A DNA stretch of 64,000 nt, taken from contig JBDTOT010000010.1 of the NCBI GenBank assembly GCA_039933105.1, positions 53,176-117,175 of the forward strand, written 5' to 3'. Shown here piece by piece: positions 17,329-26,291 of this stretch. Under the pieces are notes generated by a model. That model ran no database searches, was not told the origin of the DNA, and saw only the letters and a list, made by a program, of their open reading frames with translations. Origin of the DNA: FEN-1219 sp039933105 (GTDB taxonomy: Bacteria; Pseudomonadota; Gammaproteobacteria; Steroidobacterales; Rariloculaceae). How positions within the stretch are numbered: position 1 is the first letter of the stretch; every line of letters starts with the position of its first letter. A program made the position numbers and the translations under genes.

Positions 17329-17428
17329 AGCGCGCAATGTTCTGTCAGCCGGGGTGTGCTGGGCAGGAGCGTGGCACGGTGTCCGTGGCGCGCTTTCCAT
17401 CCGCCCCATTATTTTCGTAGGGAGCGGA

Positions 17429-19360
17429 ATGGCCACACAACCCGATCAAGTCAAAGCAGCGTCGCGATATGCGTCGGTGCATCTAAACACTTCGCTCGAC
17501 GATGCGGCGTCGCCGGCGGCGCCGCTCGCCGACGCCGTATCGCTGCGCCTGGAGCAGACGGCGCTGCAAACGCGCTATCCGGTCATCGATCCCGCGCGCG
17601 ATGCGCTGCTCACGGGTTTCGGCCGCGCAACGTTACAGGATCGGTATCTGATGCCGGGCGAGACGCCGCAGCATCTGTTCGCGCGTGTGGCGCGCGCCTA
17701 CGCCGACGACGCCGACCATGCGCAGCGCCTCTACGACTACATGTCGCGCCTATGGTTCATGCCGGCTACGCCGATCTTGAGCAACGGCGGCACTGAGCGC
17801 GGCTTGCCGATCTCGTGTTTCTTGAACTCGGTCGAGGACGATCTCGGCAGCATCGTCGACACGTGGACCGAGAACGTGTGGCTCGCGTCGAACGGTGGGG
17901 GCATCGGCACGTATTGGGGCGACGTGCGCTCGATCGGCGAGACGGTCAAAGGTTGCGGCCAGACGTCCGGCATCATTCCGTTCGTGCGTGTGATGGACTC
18001 GTTGACGCTCGCGATCTCGCAGGGTTCGCTGCGCCGCGGCTCGGCGGCGGTGTATCTCGACGTGCATCACCCCGAGATCGAGGAGTTCGTCGAGATCCGT
18101 AAGCCGTCCGGTGACTTCAACCGTAAGAGCCTGAATCTGCATCATGGCGTGTGCGTGACGGACGAGTTCATGCTCGCCGTGCGCGACGATCTGCCGTTCG
18201 CGCTGCGCAGCCCGCGCTCGGGCGAGATCGTGAAACGCGTAGGCGCGCGGCAGCTGTGGCAGAAGATTCTCGAGACCCGGCTGCAGACGGGCGAGCCGTA
18301 CTTGCTGTTCATCGATACCGCGAATCGCGAGCTCGCGGCGCACCAACGTAACGTCGGGCTGAAAGTGCGCCAGTCGAATCTATGCAGCGAGATCCTGCTG
18401 GCGACCGGCCGCGATCAGCACGGCGAGACGCGCACGGCGGTCTGTTGCCTCGCGTCCGTGAACTTCGAGACGTGGGACGAGTGGCATCGCGAGCCGCAGT
18501 TCATCGAAGACGTGCTGCGAATGCTCGACAACGTTCTGCAGGATTTCATCACGCGGGCGCCTGATTCGATGGCCGCAGCGCGCTACTCGGCCATGCGCGA
18601 GCGGTCGGTGGGGCTAGGCGCGATGGGCTTCCATTCGTACCTGCAGCAAAACGGCATCCCGTTCGAGAGCGCGCTGGCACGCTCCGCGAACCTGCGCATG
18701 TTCCGGCAGCTGCGAACGGCGGCCGACGCTGCGTCGCGCGCCCTTGCGCTGGAGCGCGGCGCGTGCCCCGACGCGGCCGAGCAGGGCGTGCACGAGCGCT
18801 TCAGCCATAAGCTCGCGATCGCCCCGACGGCCAGCATCAGCGTGATCTGCGGCGGCACCAGCGCCTGCATCGAGCCGATCCCCGCCAACGTCTACACGCA
18901 CAAGACGCTGTCGGGTTCGTTCAGCGTGCGCAACCCGGCGCTCACGAGGATGCTGGCCGCGAAGGGCATCGACACCGACGCGACGTGGCAGTCGATTCTG
19001 GCGCACGACGGTTCCGTGCAGCACCTCGAGGGCCTCGATGACGACGAGAAGGCGATTTTCCGCACGGCGTTCGAGATCGACCAGCGCTGGGTCGTGGAGC
19101 TCGCGGCCGACCGCGCGCCGCTGATCTGCCAGGGCCAGTCCGTGAACCTGTATCTGCGCAGCGACCTGCATAAGTGGGATCTCCTGATGTTGCACTGGAT
19201 GGCGTGGGAGCGCGGCGTGAAGAGCCTGTACTACTGCCGCTCGAAGTCCGTGCAGCGCGCGGGATTCGCCGGAGTCGATGGCGACAACACGCGGCGCTGG
19301 CCCACGAAAGCGCTTTCGGCCGACGAAAACAAATACGACGAGTGCCTCGCATGTCAGTAA
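17429..19360 (+). CDS. nrdA: Class I ribonucleoside-diphosphate reductase, alpha subunit
   Basis: Catalytic subunit that reduces ribonucleotides to deoxyribonucleotides, 643 residues. The active-site set is visible: Cys130 in LPISCFLNS, Asn317-Cys319-Glu321 in NLCSEI, Cys339 in TAVCCLAS (partner of the reducible disulfide with Cys130), tyrosine relay at SLYYCRSK, and a C-terminal redox pair CLAC at the very end. The N-terminus is short and I see no ATP-cone, so allosteric overall-activity control is probably missing. The ATG at 17429 follows GGGAGCGGA; an upstream start at 17354 would lie in the riboswitch expression platform. nrdB overlaps its stop. Regulated by NrdR and cobalamin as described for the leader. 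Confidence 0.95.
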   Translation: MATQPDQVKAASRYASVHLNTSLDDAASPAAPLADAVSLRLEQTALQTRYPVIDPARDALLTGFGRATLQDRYLMPGETPQHLFARVARAYADDADHAQRLYDYMSRLWFMPATPILSNGGTERGLPISCFLNSVEDDLGSIVDTWTENVWLASNGGGIGTYWGDVRSIGETVKGCGQTSGIIPFVRVMDSLTLAISQGSLRRGSAAVYLDVHHPEIEEFVEIRKPSGDFNRKSLNLHHGVCVTDEFMLAVRDDLPFALRSPRSGEIVKRVGARQLWQKILETRLQTGEPYLLFIDTANRELAAHQRNVGLKVRQSNLCSEILLATGRDQHGETRTAVCCLASVNFETWDEWHREPQFIEDVLRMLDNVLQDFITRAPDSMAAARYSAMRERSVGLGAMGFHSYLQQNGIPFESALARSANLRMFRQLRTAADAASRALALERGACPDAAEQGVHERFSHKLAIAPTASISVICGGTSACIEPIPANVYTHKTLSGSFSVRNPALTRMLAAKGIDTDATWQSILAHDGSVQHLEGLDDDEKAIFRTAFEIDQRWVVELAADRAPLICQGQSVNLYLRSDLHKWDLLMLHWMAWERGVKSLYYCRSKSVQRAGFAGVDGDNTRRWPTKALSADENKYDECLACQ

Positions 19361-20415
19361 CGACGACCGATCAGATCGAGCTTCTGCAGCGTCCCGGCCT
19401 GCTGGTGCCGAGCAAGAGCTACAAGCCGCTGCGCTATCCGTGGGCCATCGAGTACTGGCGGCGGCAGCAGCAGATCCACTGGATGCCGGAGGAAATTCCG
19501 CTCGGCGAGGATTGCAAGGACTGGAGCTCGCGCATCACGGATGCGGAGCGCAATTTGCTCACCCAGGTGTTCCGCTTCTTCACGCAGTCCGACGTGGAAG
19601 TGCAGGACAATTATATGGAGCGCTACGCGCGCGTGTTCAAACCCACCGAGATCAAGATGATGCTCGCGGCGTTCGCGAACATGGAGACCGTGCACATCGC
19701 GGCGTACGCGCTGCTGCTCGAAACGCTCGGCATGCCGGACTCGGAGTTCGCGGCGTTCCTCGATTACTCCGCGATGCGCGACAAGCACGACTATCTACAA
19801 ACGTTCGGTGTGGACAACGAAGCCGACATCCTGCGCACGCTCGCAATGTTCGGCGGTTTCGCGGAAGGGCTGCAGCTCTTTGCCAGCTTCGCGATCCTGT
19901 TGAACTTCCCGCGTCACAATAAGATGCGCGGCATGGGGCAGGTCGTGTCCTGGTCCGTGCGCGACGAGACGCTGCACTGCGAAGGCATCATCCGCTTGTT
20001 CCACACGTTCGCGGCCGAAACTGGCGCGCTGACGAGCGCCGTGCGCGACGACGTCATGGAGTGCGCGCGCACGGTCGTGCGACTCGAAGACCGGTTCATC
20101 GACCTCGCGTTCGAGCTCGGTCCCATCGAGGGCATGACGGCCGACGACGTCAAAGCGTACATCCGCTACATCGCGGACTGGCGGCTGAAGCAGCTTGGGC
20201 TTCCAGCGCTCTATGGAGCGAAAGAGCATCCGCTGCCTTGGCTCACGGCGATCCTGAACGGCGTCGAGCACGCGAACTTCTTCGAGACACGCGCCACGGA
20301 ATATGCGAAGGCCGCGACGGGCGGCGCGTGGCATGGCAACGAAGGCGCCTGGGGGCTGTTCGACCGGCGCGTGGCGCGCCGCGGGCAGCTGGATCTGATC
20401 GCCCGCCCCGACTAA
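19351..20415 (+). CDS. nrdB: Class I ribonucleoside-diphosphate reductase, beta subunit
   Basis: Ferritin-like radical-generating subunit of 354 residues. Metal ligands and radical site can be read: Glu112, His115 and Tyr119 in METVHIAAY, Glu172 in AEGLQLF, Glu206 and His209 in RDETLHCEG; the first carboxylate is in SDVEVQD (about 81-86). The tyrosine at the E. coli Tyr122 position is kept, so a classical tyrosyl radical is expected rather than a Phe-type class Ic enzyme. Start ATG at 19351 lies inside the end of nrdA (10-base overlap), so production of the two subunits is coupled. Converges with the regulator gene 17 bases downstream. Confidence 0.95.
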   Translation: MSVTTTDQIELLQRPGLLVPSKSYKPLRYPWAIEYWRRQQQIHWMPEEIPLGEDCKDWSSRITDAERNLLTQVFRFFTQSDVEVQDNYMERYARVFKPTEIKMMLAAFANMETVHIAAYALLLETLGMPDSEFAAFLDYSAMRDKHDYLQTFGVDNEADILRTLAMFGGFAEGLQLFASFAILLNFPRHNKMRGMGQVVSWSVRDETLHCEGIIRLFHTFAAETGALTSAVRDDVMECARTVVRLEDRFIDLAFELGPIEGMTADDVKAYIRYIADWRLKQLGLPALYGAKEHPLPWLTAILNGVEHANFFETRATEYAKAATGGAWHGNEGAWGLFDRRVARRGQLDLIARPD

Positions 20416-20432
20416 GAGCCGGGCCGATCCCG

Positions 20433-22655
20433 CTATTCGAACTCGAGTTCGAGGAGATCACCGTTCGAGCTGCTGCTGGCCGCGTACAGCAGCGTGCGCC
20501 CGTCGGGCGACACAGACAGACCCTGTTCAGTTCGCGGTGGCAACGATGCGACATCGCGCGCAGCATGCCGCGCGTAGTCGTAGAAGCGCAGGGCTCTCGG
20601 CACGCCAGCTGGTGTGAGCCCAACGTAGTAGAAACCGTCGCTCGTAGGCGTTGTGCCGCCGAGCGGCGGCGTGTAGTCGTCGACGAGCTTCTCCTCGGGG
20701 TTCGTCGCGGCACCGCCCGCAAGCGAACGTGCGTACAGCCCACGCGCCGTGGTCTTCGAGTAAATCATGCGTGTTCCATCGATCGTCAAACGCGGCAGAG
20801 TACCCTCGAACAAGGGTTCGCGCGTGCCATCGGCCGTATTGGTGCGCACGATCATGTCGGCCGCGCCAATCTCGACCGAATACAGGTAACGTCCATCCAA
20901 AGACCATTCCGCGCAACAGCCGCCGGTGAACGGCTGCGCTATGCCGCCCTTGTCGGGCAGCAGGTAGATCTGTCGGTTTCGACCCGGAGTGGCAACGTGA
21001 AAGGCGAGCTGCCGGCCGTCCGGCGACCAGCGTGGGAATCCGATTGCGGTGACTTCGATATCCGTGAGCTGCCGCAATTCTCCGCCGTCCGCTCTGGCAC
21101 GCCAGACAGCTACGCGACCGCTCCGCCCGCTTATGAAGGCGACGCTCCGTCCATCCGGTGAGAACTGCGGATGATGATCGACAGCGCTCGATGCTATGCG
21201 CCGCACAGGCGCCCCCCGGGCCTCATGGGTTTTGGGGTCGACGGGAATCGCCCAAATATCGGCCAGCGCGGTTTCGACGGCGATGACCGCGAGCGAGCGT
21301 TCCTCGTCACGATGCAAAGAGAGTCCGCGATAGCGTGTGGCTCCTGGTGCCCCGCTGGCCGTGTATACGACGCGCGACTCGCCGCCCACGACGGACTCGC
21401 GTATCTCCCCCGCGTTGAGAAACACCACGCGCCGGCTGTCCCGCGACCAGTGCGGCGAGTGCGGAGTGCCCGTTGGGCCACTCGGCAAGACGCTTGGCCG
21501 GCCTTCGGGCTTCAATTCGCGACCCAGCCGCTGGACCATGAGTCGGCTCGACCGCCCCGCCGAGATTTGGAACCGCGAGAACGCAAGCCATCGCCCGTCG
21601 GGCGAAACGGCGGGAGAGGAATCGTACACGTCAGGATCGTTGGTCAAAGAATGAATGGCACCCGTCGTGATCGCGAGCGCGTACAAATGGTAGTCGCCTG
21701 CTTCGCTGGAATCGCCTGTCTGTGACGTGAAGACCACATATGCGCTATCGGGGCTCCATGCCAGCAATGGCGCTGTTTCACGCAACTGCGTGTCGACCCA
21801 TAACCGCGCAGAGTGCAGTTTCCGCTCGGCGCCGCCGAGCGCCGGCGCTACCATGATGTCGAAGTCTCTGGGACCGCGACGTCGCAAAAAGGCGATCTCG
21901 GTTCCGTCCGGCGACCACGCGGGATCCTGATCGACGGCGGGATCGTCGGTCAGACGCAACGGTGTGGCGGCACCGAGCGTCGCCACGTATATGTCGCGAT
22001 TGCCGGCGTCTTCGGCCCCACGGTCCCACGAGAACGCGACTTGTCGACCGTCCGGCGATAGCGAGGGCGAGGCTTCGTCGCCGGGGTAGCTCGTTGCAGG
22101 CAGGACGCGCGTCACGGCGCCAAGCGGCGGGCTCTGCGGTACGTTCGACGCCCCGCTTGACGTCCACCAAATGTAGTAGCTACCGACGACCGCGAATGCG
22201 GCTGCGCCAAGAACAGCGCGGAGGGCGCGAGGTCGCAGAGCGAAGCCACTGGGCCGCGCGCTCGCCGCGGGGGGCAGCGGGGCGAGTAGCTCACGGTCTC
22301 GCGGTGCGGCGGATGCCGGCTCAGCCATCGCTTTCACGTCCGCGACGAACTGGTACCCACGGCCCTGGACGGTTACGAGGTAACGTTGTCCGTCGTCGTC
22401 GAGCGCGCGACGCAACGCTGCGATCAGTTTGTTGAGGCTGTTGTCCTCGACGACGGTCCGCGGCCAGAGGATCTTCATAAGCTCGTCGCGCACCACGATG
22501 GTTCCCGCATGCTCGACGAAGTAAAGAAGCGCGTCGAACGCCTTCGCGGTGATTTCGACGCGACTGCCGTCGCGGCGACAAAGAGCGCGATGTCGCGGCT
22601 CCAGGCGAAAATCGCCGAACCCGTAGACGGTCTGACGTCCGGTGGAATCGCTCAT
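20433..22655 (-). CDS. Membrane winged-helix regulator with TolB/PD40-type beta-propeller
   Basis: A 740-residue one-component regulator. Residues about 10-107 form an OmpR/CadC-type winged helix (FRLEPRHRAL, TAKAFDALLYFVEHAG, VEDNSLNKLIAALRRAL, VQGRGYQFVADV). A single transmembrane helix follows near 145-164. The periplasmic part holds about nine PD40/WD40-like blades, each with a variant of SPDGRxxAF (for example DPAWSPDGTEIAFL, FPRWSPDGRQLAF, GLSVSPDGRTLLY). CadC-like proteins bind DNA while in the inner membrane; the propeller is the presumed sensor. Targets unknown; the divergent small HExxH gene is a candidate, as are its own promoter and neighbours. Confidence 0.85.
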   Translation of the reverse strand: MSDSTGRQTVYGFGDFRLEPRHRALCRRDGSRVEITAKAFDALLYFVEHAGTIVVRDELMKILWPRTVVEDNSLNKLIAALRRALDDDGQRYLVTVQGRGYQFVADVKAMAEPASAAPRDRELLAPLPPAASARPSGFALRPRALRAVLGAAAFAVVGSYYIWWTSSGASNVPQSPPLGAVTRVLPATSYPGDEASPSLSPDGRQVAFSWDRGAEDAGNRDIYVATLGAATPLRLTDDPAVDQDPAWSPDGTEIAFLRRRGPRDFDIMVAPALGGAERKLHSARLWVDTQLRETAPLLAWSPDSAYVVFTSQTGDSSEAGDYHLYALAITTGAIHSLTNDPDVYDSSPAVSPDGRWLAFSRFQISAGRSSRLMVQRLGRELKPEGRPSVLPSGPTGTPHSPHWSRDSRRVVFLNAGEIRESVVGGESRVVYTASGAPGATRYRGLSLHRDEERSLAVIAVETALADIWAIPVDPKTHEARGAPVRRIASSAVDHHPQFSPDGRSVAFISGRSGRVAVWRARADGGELRQLTDIEVTAIGFPRWSPDGRQLAFHVATPGRNRQIYLLPDKGGIAQPFTGGCCAEWSLDGRYLYSVEIGAADMIVRTNTADGTREPLFEGTLPRLTIDGTRMIYSKTTARGLYARSLAGGAATNPEEKLVDDYTPPLGGTTPTSDGFYYVGLTPAGVPRALRFYDYARHAARDVASLPPRTEQGLSVSPDGRTLLYAASSSSNGDLLELEFE

Positions 22656-22805
22656 CCAAGACCTCCAGCCGGCAGGATGGAACGGTCGCCGAATACTATT
22701 ACATACCAGGGGAACACGTTTTCACTTACTGCCAATGAGCTGTCACGCCGTGAATACTAGTTTCGTGAGGGTCCTCTTACGCGCGTCCCGCGGAAGGAAC
22801 CCCTC

Positions 22806-23210
22806 GTGTCTTGCGCTACTCTCCCGCGAGTTCGCCGCGTTCAACGTTCGTCGTTGCTGGCGCCGACAGCGCTGATCGCAGCGGCGCTGGTCCCCGCACC
22901 TGCGACGTTCGGCGGCGAACTCATCAAGCCCACGCTGAACATAAACGACATGCGTCTAGTGATTGCCTATATATCGCCGACTGACCTGCTGAGTCTTCAG
23001 CAAGAGCACGGCGCCCACGTTGATATGCATGACATCCGCCTGGACTACCGTCATGGGTTCTCGATACTGAAAACCAATCGTGAGACCGGCGCGCGGACTT
23101 GCGAGATCTATCTGCCGAACACGAAGAAGCCCCGCGCCGTTGACGACGAAGCAACGCTGAGCCTCGGGCATGAAGTCTTGCATTGCATGCTCGGCAAGTA
23201 TCACCGCTGA
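22806..23210 (+). CDS. Small exported protein with C-terminal HExxH motif
   Basis: A 134-residue protein starting at GTG (22806), with a signal-like N-terminus (basic MSCATLPRVRRVQRSS, then LLAPTALIAAALVPAPATFGG). The mature part contains MHDIRLDYRHGFSILKTNRE and ICEIYLPN-like strands, and ends LGHEVLHCMLGKYHR. His122-Glu123-x-x-His126 is a zincin motif at the extreme C-terminus, with His133 as a possible third ligand. A metal-binding or minimal metallopeptidase role is only an inference. Transcribed away from the propeller regulator across a 150-base gap. I do not recognise a named family. Confidence 0.6.
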   Translation: MSCATLPRVRRVQRSSLLAPTALIAAALVPAPATFGGELIKPTLNINDMRLVIAYISPTDLLSLQQEHGAHVDMHDIRLDYRHGFSILKTNRETGARTCEIYLPNTKKPRAVDDEATLSLGHEVLHCMLGKYHR

Positions 23211-23341
23211 CTGCCCATGACATTTCGGTCGCCGGTGACCAGAAACGAAAGATATGGCGCGGAGATCAGCATTGAGGTGTGTGACGACGGCAAACTCGCG
23301 GGGCCGCTAGTGACGGCCGATGTGCCGCCGCTGAAGCGCTC

Positions 23342-24043
23342 TCAACGGACCCGCGGATCGATCGGTATGTAGGCCCGCTCGTCGAGCGGACTGCCGGTCA
23401 GTGGCTGCAGCGCATCGCGGTATTCGCGCGTGTGCGCGGCGCCGACGTGTGTGTCGAGCGCCGCTTGGCTCTGCCAGTGCTCCACGACCGTGAAGTGATT
23501 CGCACGCTCCTTGTGCTGAAGCACGTCGAAGCGCAAGTTGCCGGCTTCCTGCCGGCTCGCGTCGGCGAGCTTCTGCAGCAGATTCGGCGCTTCCGTGTTC
23601 GGTGCGACATCCACGTGCGAGACGACGAACACGCCTTGTGTGCGAACGCCGCCGACGCCTTTGTCCGCTGCCACCGTCAGCGTCTTGTAGAGCCGCTCGT
23701 CGTAGTCGCTGGTGCGAACCGGCTGCAGCGCGTCCATCAGCTGACGCTTCGCCGACGGGTCGCGCGCATCGAGCGCGGCCTGGTTGCGCCAGGTCTCGAG
23801 CACCGCGAAATGGCCGGGACGACCCGTTTGCGCGTATAGCTCCACAGCGACGCAGCCGGTTTGCTGCCGCGTTGCGTCGCGGTAGGCCTCGAGCGCGGAG
23901 CGCCCGGCTTCGGCAGCCGCGGCGCGGGTCTCGATGTAGCCCACGGCAAACGCACTCCCGAGTGCAGTGGCGCTCGACGCGGGCTGACCGGTGGCGAGGT
24001 AGGGCATCAGCGTTAGTGTGGCGAGAAGAATGCGAGCGAGCAT
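23342..24043 (-). CDS. Exported protein with two antibiotic-biosynthesis-monooxygenase (ABM) domains
   Basis: A 233-residue protein with a signal peptide (MLARILLATLTLMPYLATGQPA). Two homologous ferredoxin-like ABM modules follow, one about 32-125 and one about 137-233. They align clearly: YRDATRQQTG with LADASRQEAG, FAVLETWRNQAALDA with FTVVEHWQSQAALDTH, DALQP and DERLY with DALQP and DERAY. ABM domains include small cofactor-free monooxygenases and stress-related dimers; tandem forms act as one-chain dimers. The start at 24043 is preferred because it gives the signal peptide; further upstream the frame is antisense-like. Substrate unknown. Divergent from the serine hydrolase gene. Confidence 0.75.
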   Translation of the reverse strand: MLARILLATLTLMPYLATGQPASSATALGSAFAVGYIETRAAAAEAGRSALEAYRDATRQQTGCVAVELYAQTGRPGHFAVLETWRNQAALDARDPSAKRQLMDALQPVRTSDYDERLYKTLTVAADKGVGGVRTQGVFVVSHVDVAPNTEAPNLLQKLADASRQEAGNLRFDVLQHKERANHFTVVEHWQSQAALDTHVGAAHTREYRDALQPLTGSPLDERAYIPIDPRVR

Positions 24044-24126
24044 CGCGGCAGCCTCTACTTTACCCTCGTTGTGACGCTGCGCGATGATGCCTGCCGGCGT
24101 CGCCAAAAGCGATTGGGAGGGGAAGC

Positions 24127-25401
24127 ATGCCAATTCGTCGAGGAATCGTAAGAGCGGGCTGGTTCGCGTGTGCAGCCACCGTCGTGACAGTCGTGCACGC
24201 GGCCACACCTGTGGTGAAGCCGGAGAGTATCGGCTTGTCGACGGCGCGGCTCGCCCGTGTGACGGAGCTCATGCAGCGCAACATCGACGCCGGTACGTTC
24301 GCAGGCTCCGTGACGCTGATCGCACGCAACGGTCGCGTCGCCATGCTCACCTCCCAGGGCGTGATGGACCTCGAGTCGAAGGCGCCGATGCGTACGGACG
24401 CCGTGTTTCGCATCATGTCGATGACGAAGCCCGTCATCGCCGTAGCGCTGCTCATGCTGGTGGAAGAGGGCAAGGTGCGGCTGACGGATCCGGTCGGCAA
24501 GTTCATTCCGGCGTTGCAGACCATGACGGTGGTCGTGCCGAACACGGAGGGCTACTTCCCGCCGTCGCCGGCGTTCGCGGCGAACGCACCATTGCCGGGG
24601 CGCGTCGTCGAGGCGCAACGGCCGATCATGATTCGCGATCTGCTGTCGCACACCTCGGGGCTCATGAGCGGCGGGTTCAGTAGCACGTTTCCGTTTGCGG
24701 TGGGCGCCGGCGAGACGCTGGCGCAGGTGCTGCCGCGATTGCAGAGTATCCCGCTCGATTTCCAGCCCGGTACGCATTGGGCTTACAGCGGCCAGTACGG
24801 TTTCGACGTGCTCGCGCGCATCATCGAGGTAGCGTCCGGGATGTCGCTGGATAAATTCTTCGAGCAGCGCATCTTCGCGCCGCTCGGCATGAAGGACACG
24901 TTCTTCTACCGTGACGGCGTGCAAACGCGCAAACCGACGCTGTATCAGCGCGCCAACGGAGCGCTGCAGAAGACCGCAGACGGCGCGTTCATGAACGGCG
25001 CGTATTTCTCGGGCGGCGGTGGGTTGTCGAGCACGGCCGAGGACTATCTGCGCTTCGCGCTCATGCTCGCGAACGGTGGCGAGCTCGACGGCGCACGAAT
25101 CCTGAGCCGGCGCTCGGTCGAGACGATGACGTCCGTGTTCGCGCCCGACACGCTACCGGGGCGCGTCGCGGGAGAGGGTTTCGGGCTCGGCGTGCGCGTG
25201 GTGAGCGATCCCGCTGCGCGCAACACGTGGCTGTCGAAGGGTGGCTTCGGCTGGAGCGGTGCTTACAACACGCACTTCTTTGTCGATCCGAAAGAGAAGG
25301 TCATCGGCATCTTCATGACGCAGGTGACGTTCCTTGAAACGCGCGGCCAGCTGCGCGACGACTTCGAGACTGCCGTCATGCAGGCAGTCGTCGGCAACTA
25401 G
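24127..25401 (+). CDS. Serine hydrolase of the beta-lactamase class C / esterase family
   Basis: A 424-residue exported protein with a signal peptide (to about residue 29, ending VVHA). The class C Ser-x-x-Lys motif is SMTKPV near residue 98 and the second motif YSGQYG near 219 replaces Tyr-x-Asn. HTSGL and the late SKGGFGWSGAY are also typical. These enzymes include esterases (EstB type), D-aminopeptidases and penicillin-binding-protein-like proteins; true beta-lactamase activity is not implied, because the YxN Asn and the KTG motif are not conserved. Ends inside the stop of the convergent ArsR gene (4-base overlap). Confidence 0.85.
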   Translation: MPIRRGIVRAGWFACAATVVTVVHAATPVVKPESIGLSTARLARVTELMQRNIDAGTFAGSVTLIARNGRVAMLTSQGVMDLESKAPMRTDAVFRIMSMTKPVIAVALLMLVEEGKVRLTDPVGKFIPALQTMTVVVPNTEGYFPPSPAFAANAPLPGRVVEAQRPIMIRDLLSHTSGLMSGGFSSTFPFAVGAGETLAQVLPRLQSIPLDFQPGTHWAYSGQYGFDVLARIIEVASGMSLDKFFEQRIFAPLGMKDTFFYRDGVQTRKPTLYQRANGALQKTADGAFMNGAYFSGGGGLSSTAEDYLRFALMLANGGELDGARILSRRSVETMTSVFAPDTLPGRVAGEGFGLGVRVVSDPAARNTWLSKGGFGWSGAYNTHFFVDPKEKVIGIFMTQVTFLETRGQLRDDFETAVMQAVVGN

Positions 25402-25748
25402 GGTTTCTCGACGAAGCTGCGCAGTCGGTCGATAGCCTGGTCCCACTGCGCCGAGATCTCGTCGACGTAGCGGCGCAGCTCGTCGAGTCGCCGCTGCCTG
25501 AGCTTCCACACACGCTCGCGTCCCGCGCGCTCGCCGTGCACGAGGTCGGCCGACTCGAGCGTGCGCAGGTGCTTCGTCACGGCCTGCCGCGAGACGTGAG
25601 TTTCCTCGGTGAGCCGCACGATCGACAGCGGGCCTTCGTTGCGCAGGCGCGTGACGATCTGCAGCCGCGTGGCGTCGCCGAGCGCCGCGAACACGGGTGC
25701 GAATCGCTCGGCGCGTGCCGATGGCTGGCCGCTCCTGTTGGGCGTCAT
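25398..25748 (-). CDS. ArsR/SmtB-family transcriptional regulator
   Basis: A 116-residue winged-helix repressor. The ArsR fold is seen in FAALGDATRLQIVTRLR, the recognition helix THVSRQAVTKHLRTLE and the wing GRERVWKLR. The ELCVC-type metal-binding Cys motif is absent, and no Cys occurs in the protein, so it is probably not an arsenic or metal sensor; such ArsR proteins next to SRPBCC genes form a separate subgroup. It follows the SRPBCC gene with one base between stop and start, so both are in one operon with the operator sites at 26246-26309. Confidence 0.88.
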   Translation of the reverse strand: MTPNRSGQPSARAERFAPVFAALGDATRLQIVTRLRNEGPLSIVRLTEETHVSRQAVTKHLRTLESADLVHGERAGRERVWKLRQRRLDELRRYVDEISAQWDQAIDRLRSFVEKP

Positions 25749-25749
25749 C

Positions 25750-26244
25750 TCAGCCGGTCGTGGACGTGGCCAGATAGTTCGCGACGAGGCGCAGCTGATG
25801 CGTCCAGCCGCCGTCGTTGGCGGTGAAGGCCGCCGAGCGCCGCGACAGCGGAATGTCGTCGAAGCCGGATTCGACGATCGAGAGGCGCGTGTCGTTGCCG
25901 ACCGGCGTCAGCTCGAACACGATCAACGTCGTCGGCTCGCGGGTGTAGTCCACGCTCGGATCCATCGCGTACGGGTGCCAGCGGAACGCGATAAGACGTG
26001 GCGGCTCCATGGCCTCAACGTGGAACTCGAACCGCTTGCCGGTGTGCGGCTCCTGCAGCTTCGCGACGTCGGCGTCCGCCGTGGTGGGCACGATGCGGCC
26101 CGCGATCGCCCGACCAGCGACGAATGGACCGTCGAACGCCACGCCAAACCAGGAGCCGAACTCGCGGGCGTCGCTGACAGCTCGCCACACGCGCTCGAGC
26201 GGAGCATGCAGAAGGGCGGTCTTCTCGATGCGATCGGGGATCAT
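25750..26244 (-). CDS. SRPBCC (AHSA1-like) domain protein
   Basis: A 164-residue START/SRPBCC-fold protein of the activator-of-Hsp90-ATPase (AHSA1) type. The N-terminal strand and helix IEKTALLHAPLERVWRAVSDAREFGSWFG and the C-terminal helix WTHQLRLVANYLA are characteristic. Such proteins bind small hydrophobic ligands in a deep pocket; the ligand is not known. The start at 26244 has GGAGG 6 bases upstream, and that ribosome-binding site lies inside a perfect palindrome. First gene of a two-gene operon with the ArsR regulator. Confidence 0.85.
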   Translation of the reverse strand: MIPDRIEKTALLHAPLERVWRAVSDAREFGSWFGVAFDGPFVAGRAIAGRIVPTTADADVAKLQEPHTGKRFEFHVEAMEPPRLIAFRWHPYAMDPSVDYTREPTTLIVFELTPVGNDTRLSIVESGFDDIPLSRRSAAFTANDGGWTHQLRLVANYLATSTTG

Positions 26245-26245
26245 A

Positions 26246-26263
26246 CGCAACCTCCAGGTTGCG
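26246..26263. promoter_or_regulatory. Palindromic operator copy 1 (ArsR/SRPBCC), overlapping the ribosome-binding site
   Basis: CGCAACCT-cc-AGGTTGCG is a perfect 8+8 palindrome with two central bases. Read on the minus strand its centre supplies the GGAGG of the SRPBCC gene, so a bound repressor or a folded RNA hairpin would both affect expression. The second copy is 46 bp away. Confidence 0.7.
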
Positions 26264-26291
26264 CATGATCTTAGCGGCCGGCTCGCAAAAG

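Noticed and set aside
20437..20452. 16-bp palindrome TCGAACTCGAGTTCGA at the end of the regulator gene
   Set aside because: It lies within the coding sequence for an acidic Leu/Glu/Phe tail, has no loop and no T-tract, so it looks like a coding coincidence.
23217..23372. A 51-codon frame after the HExxH gene
   Set aside because: No ribosome-binding site, no similarity, and it runs into the end of the ABM gene; may be a remnant but cannot be supported.
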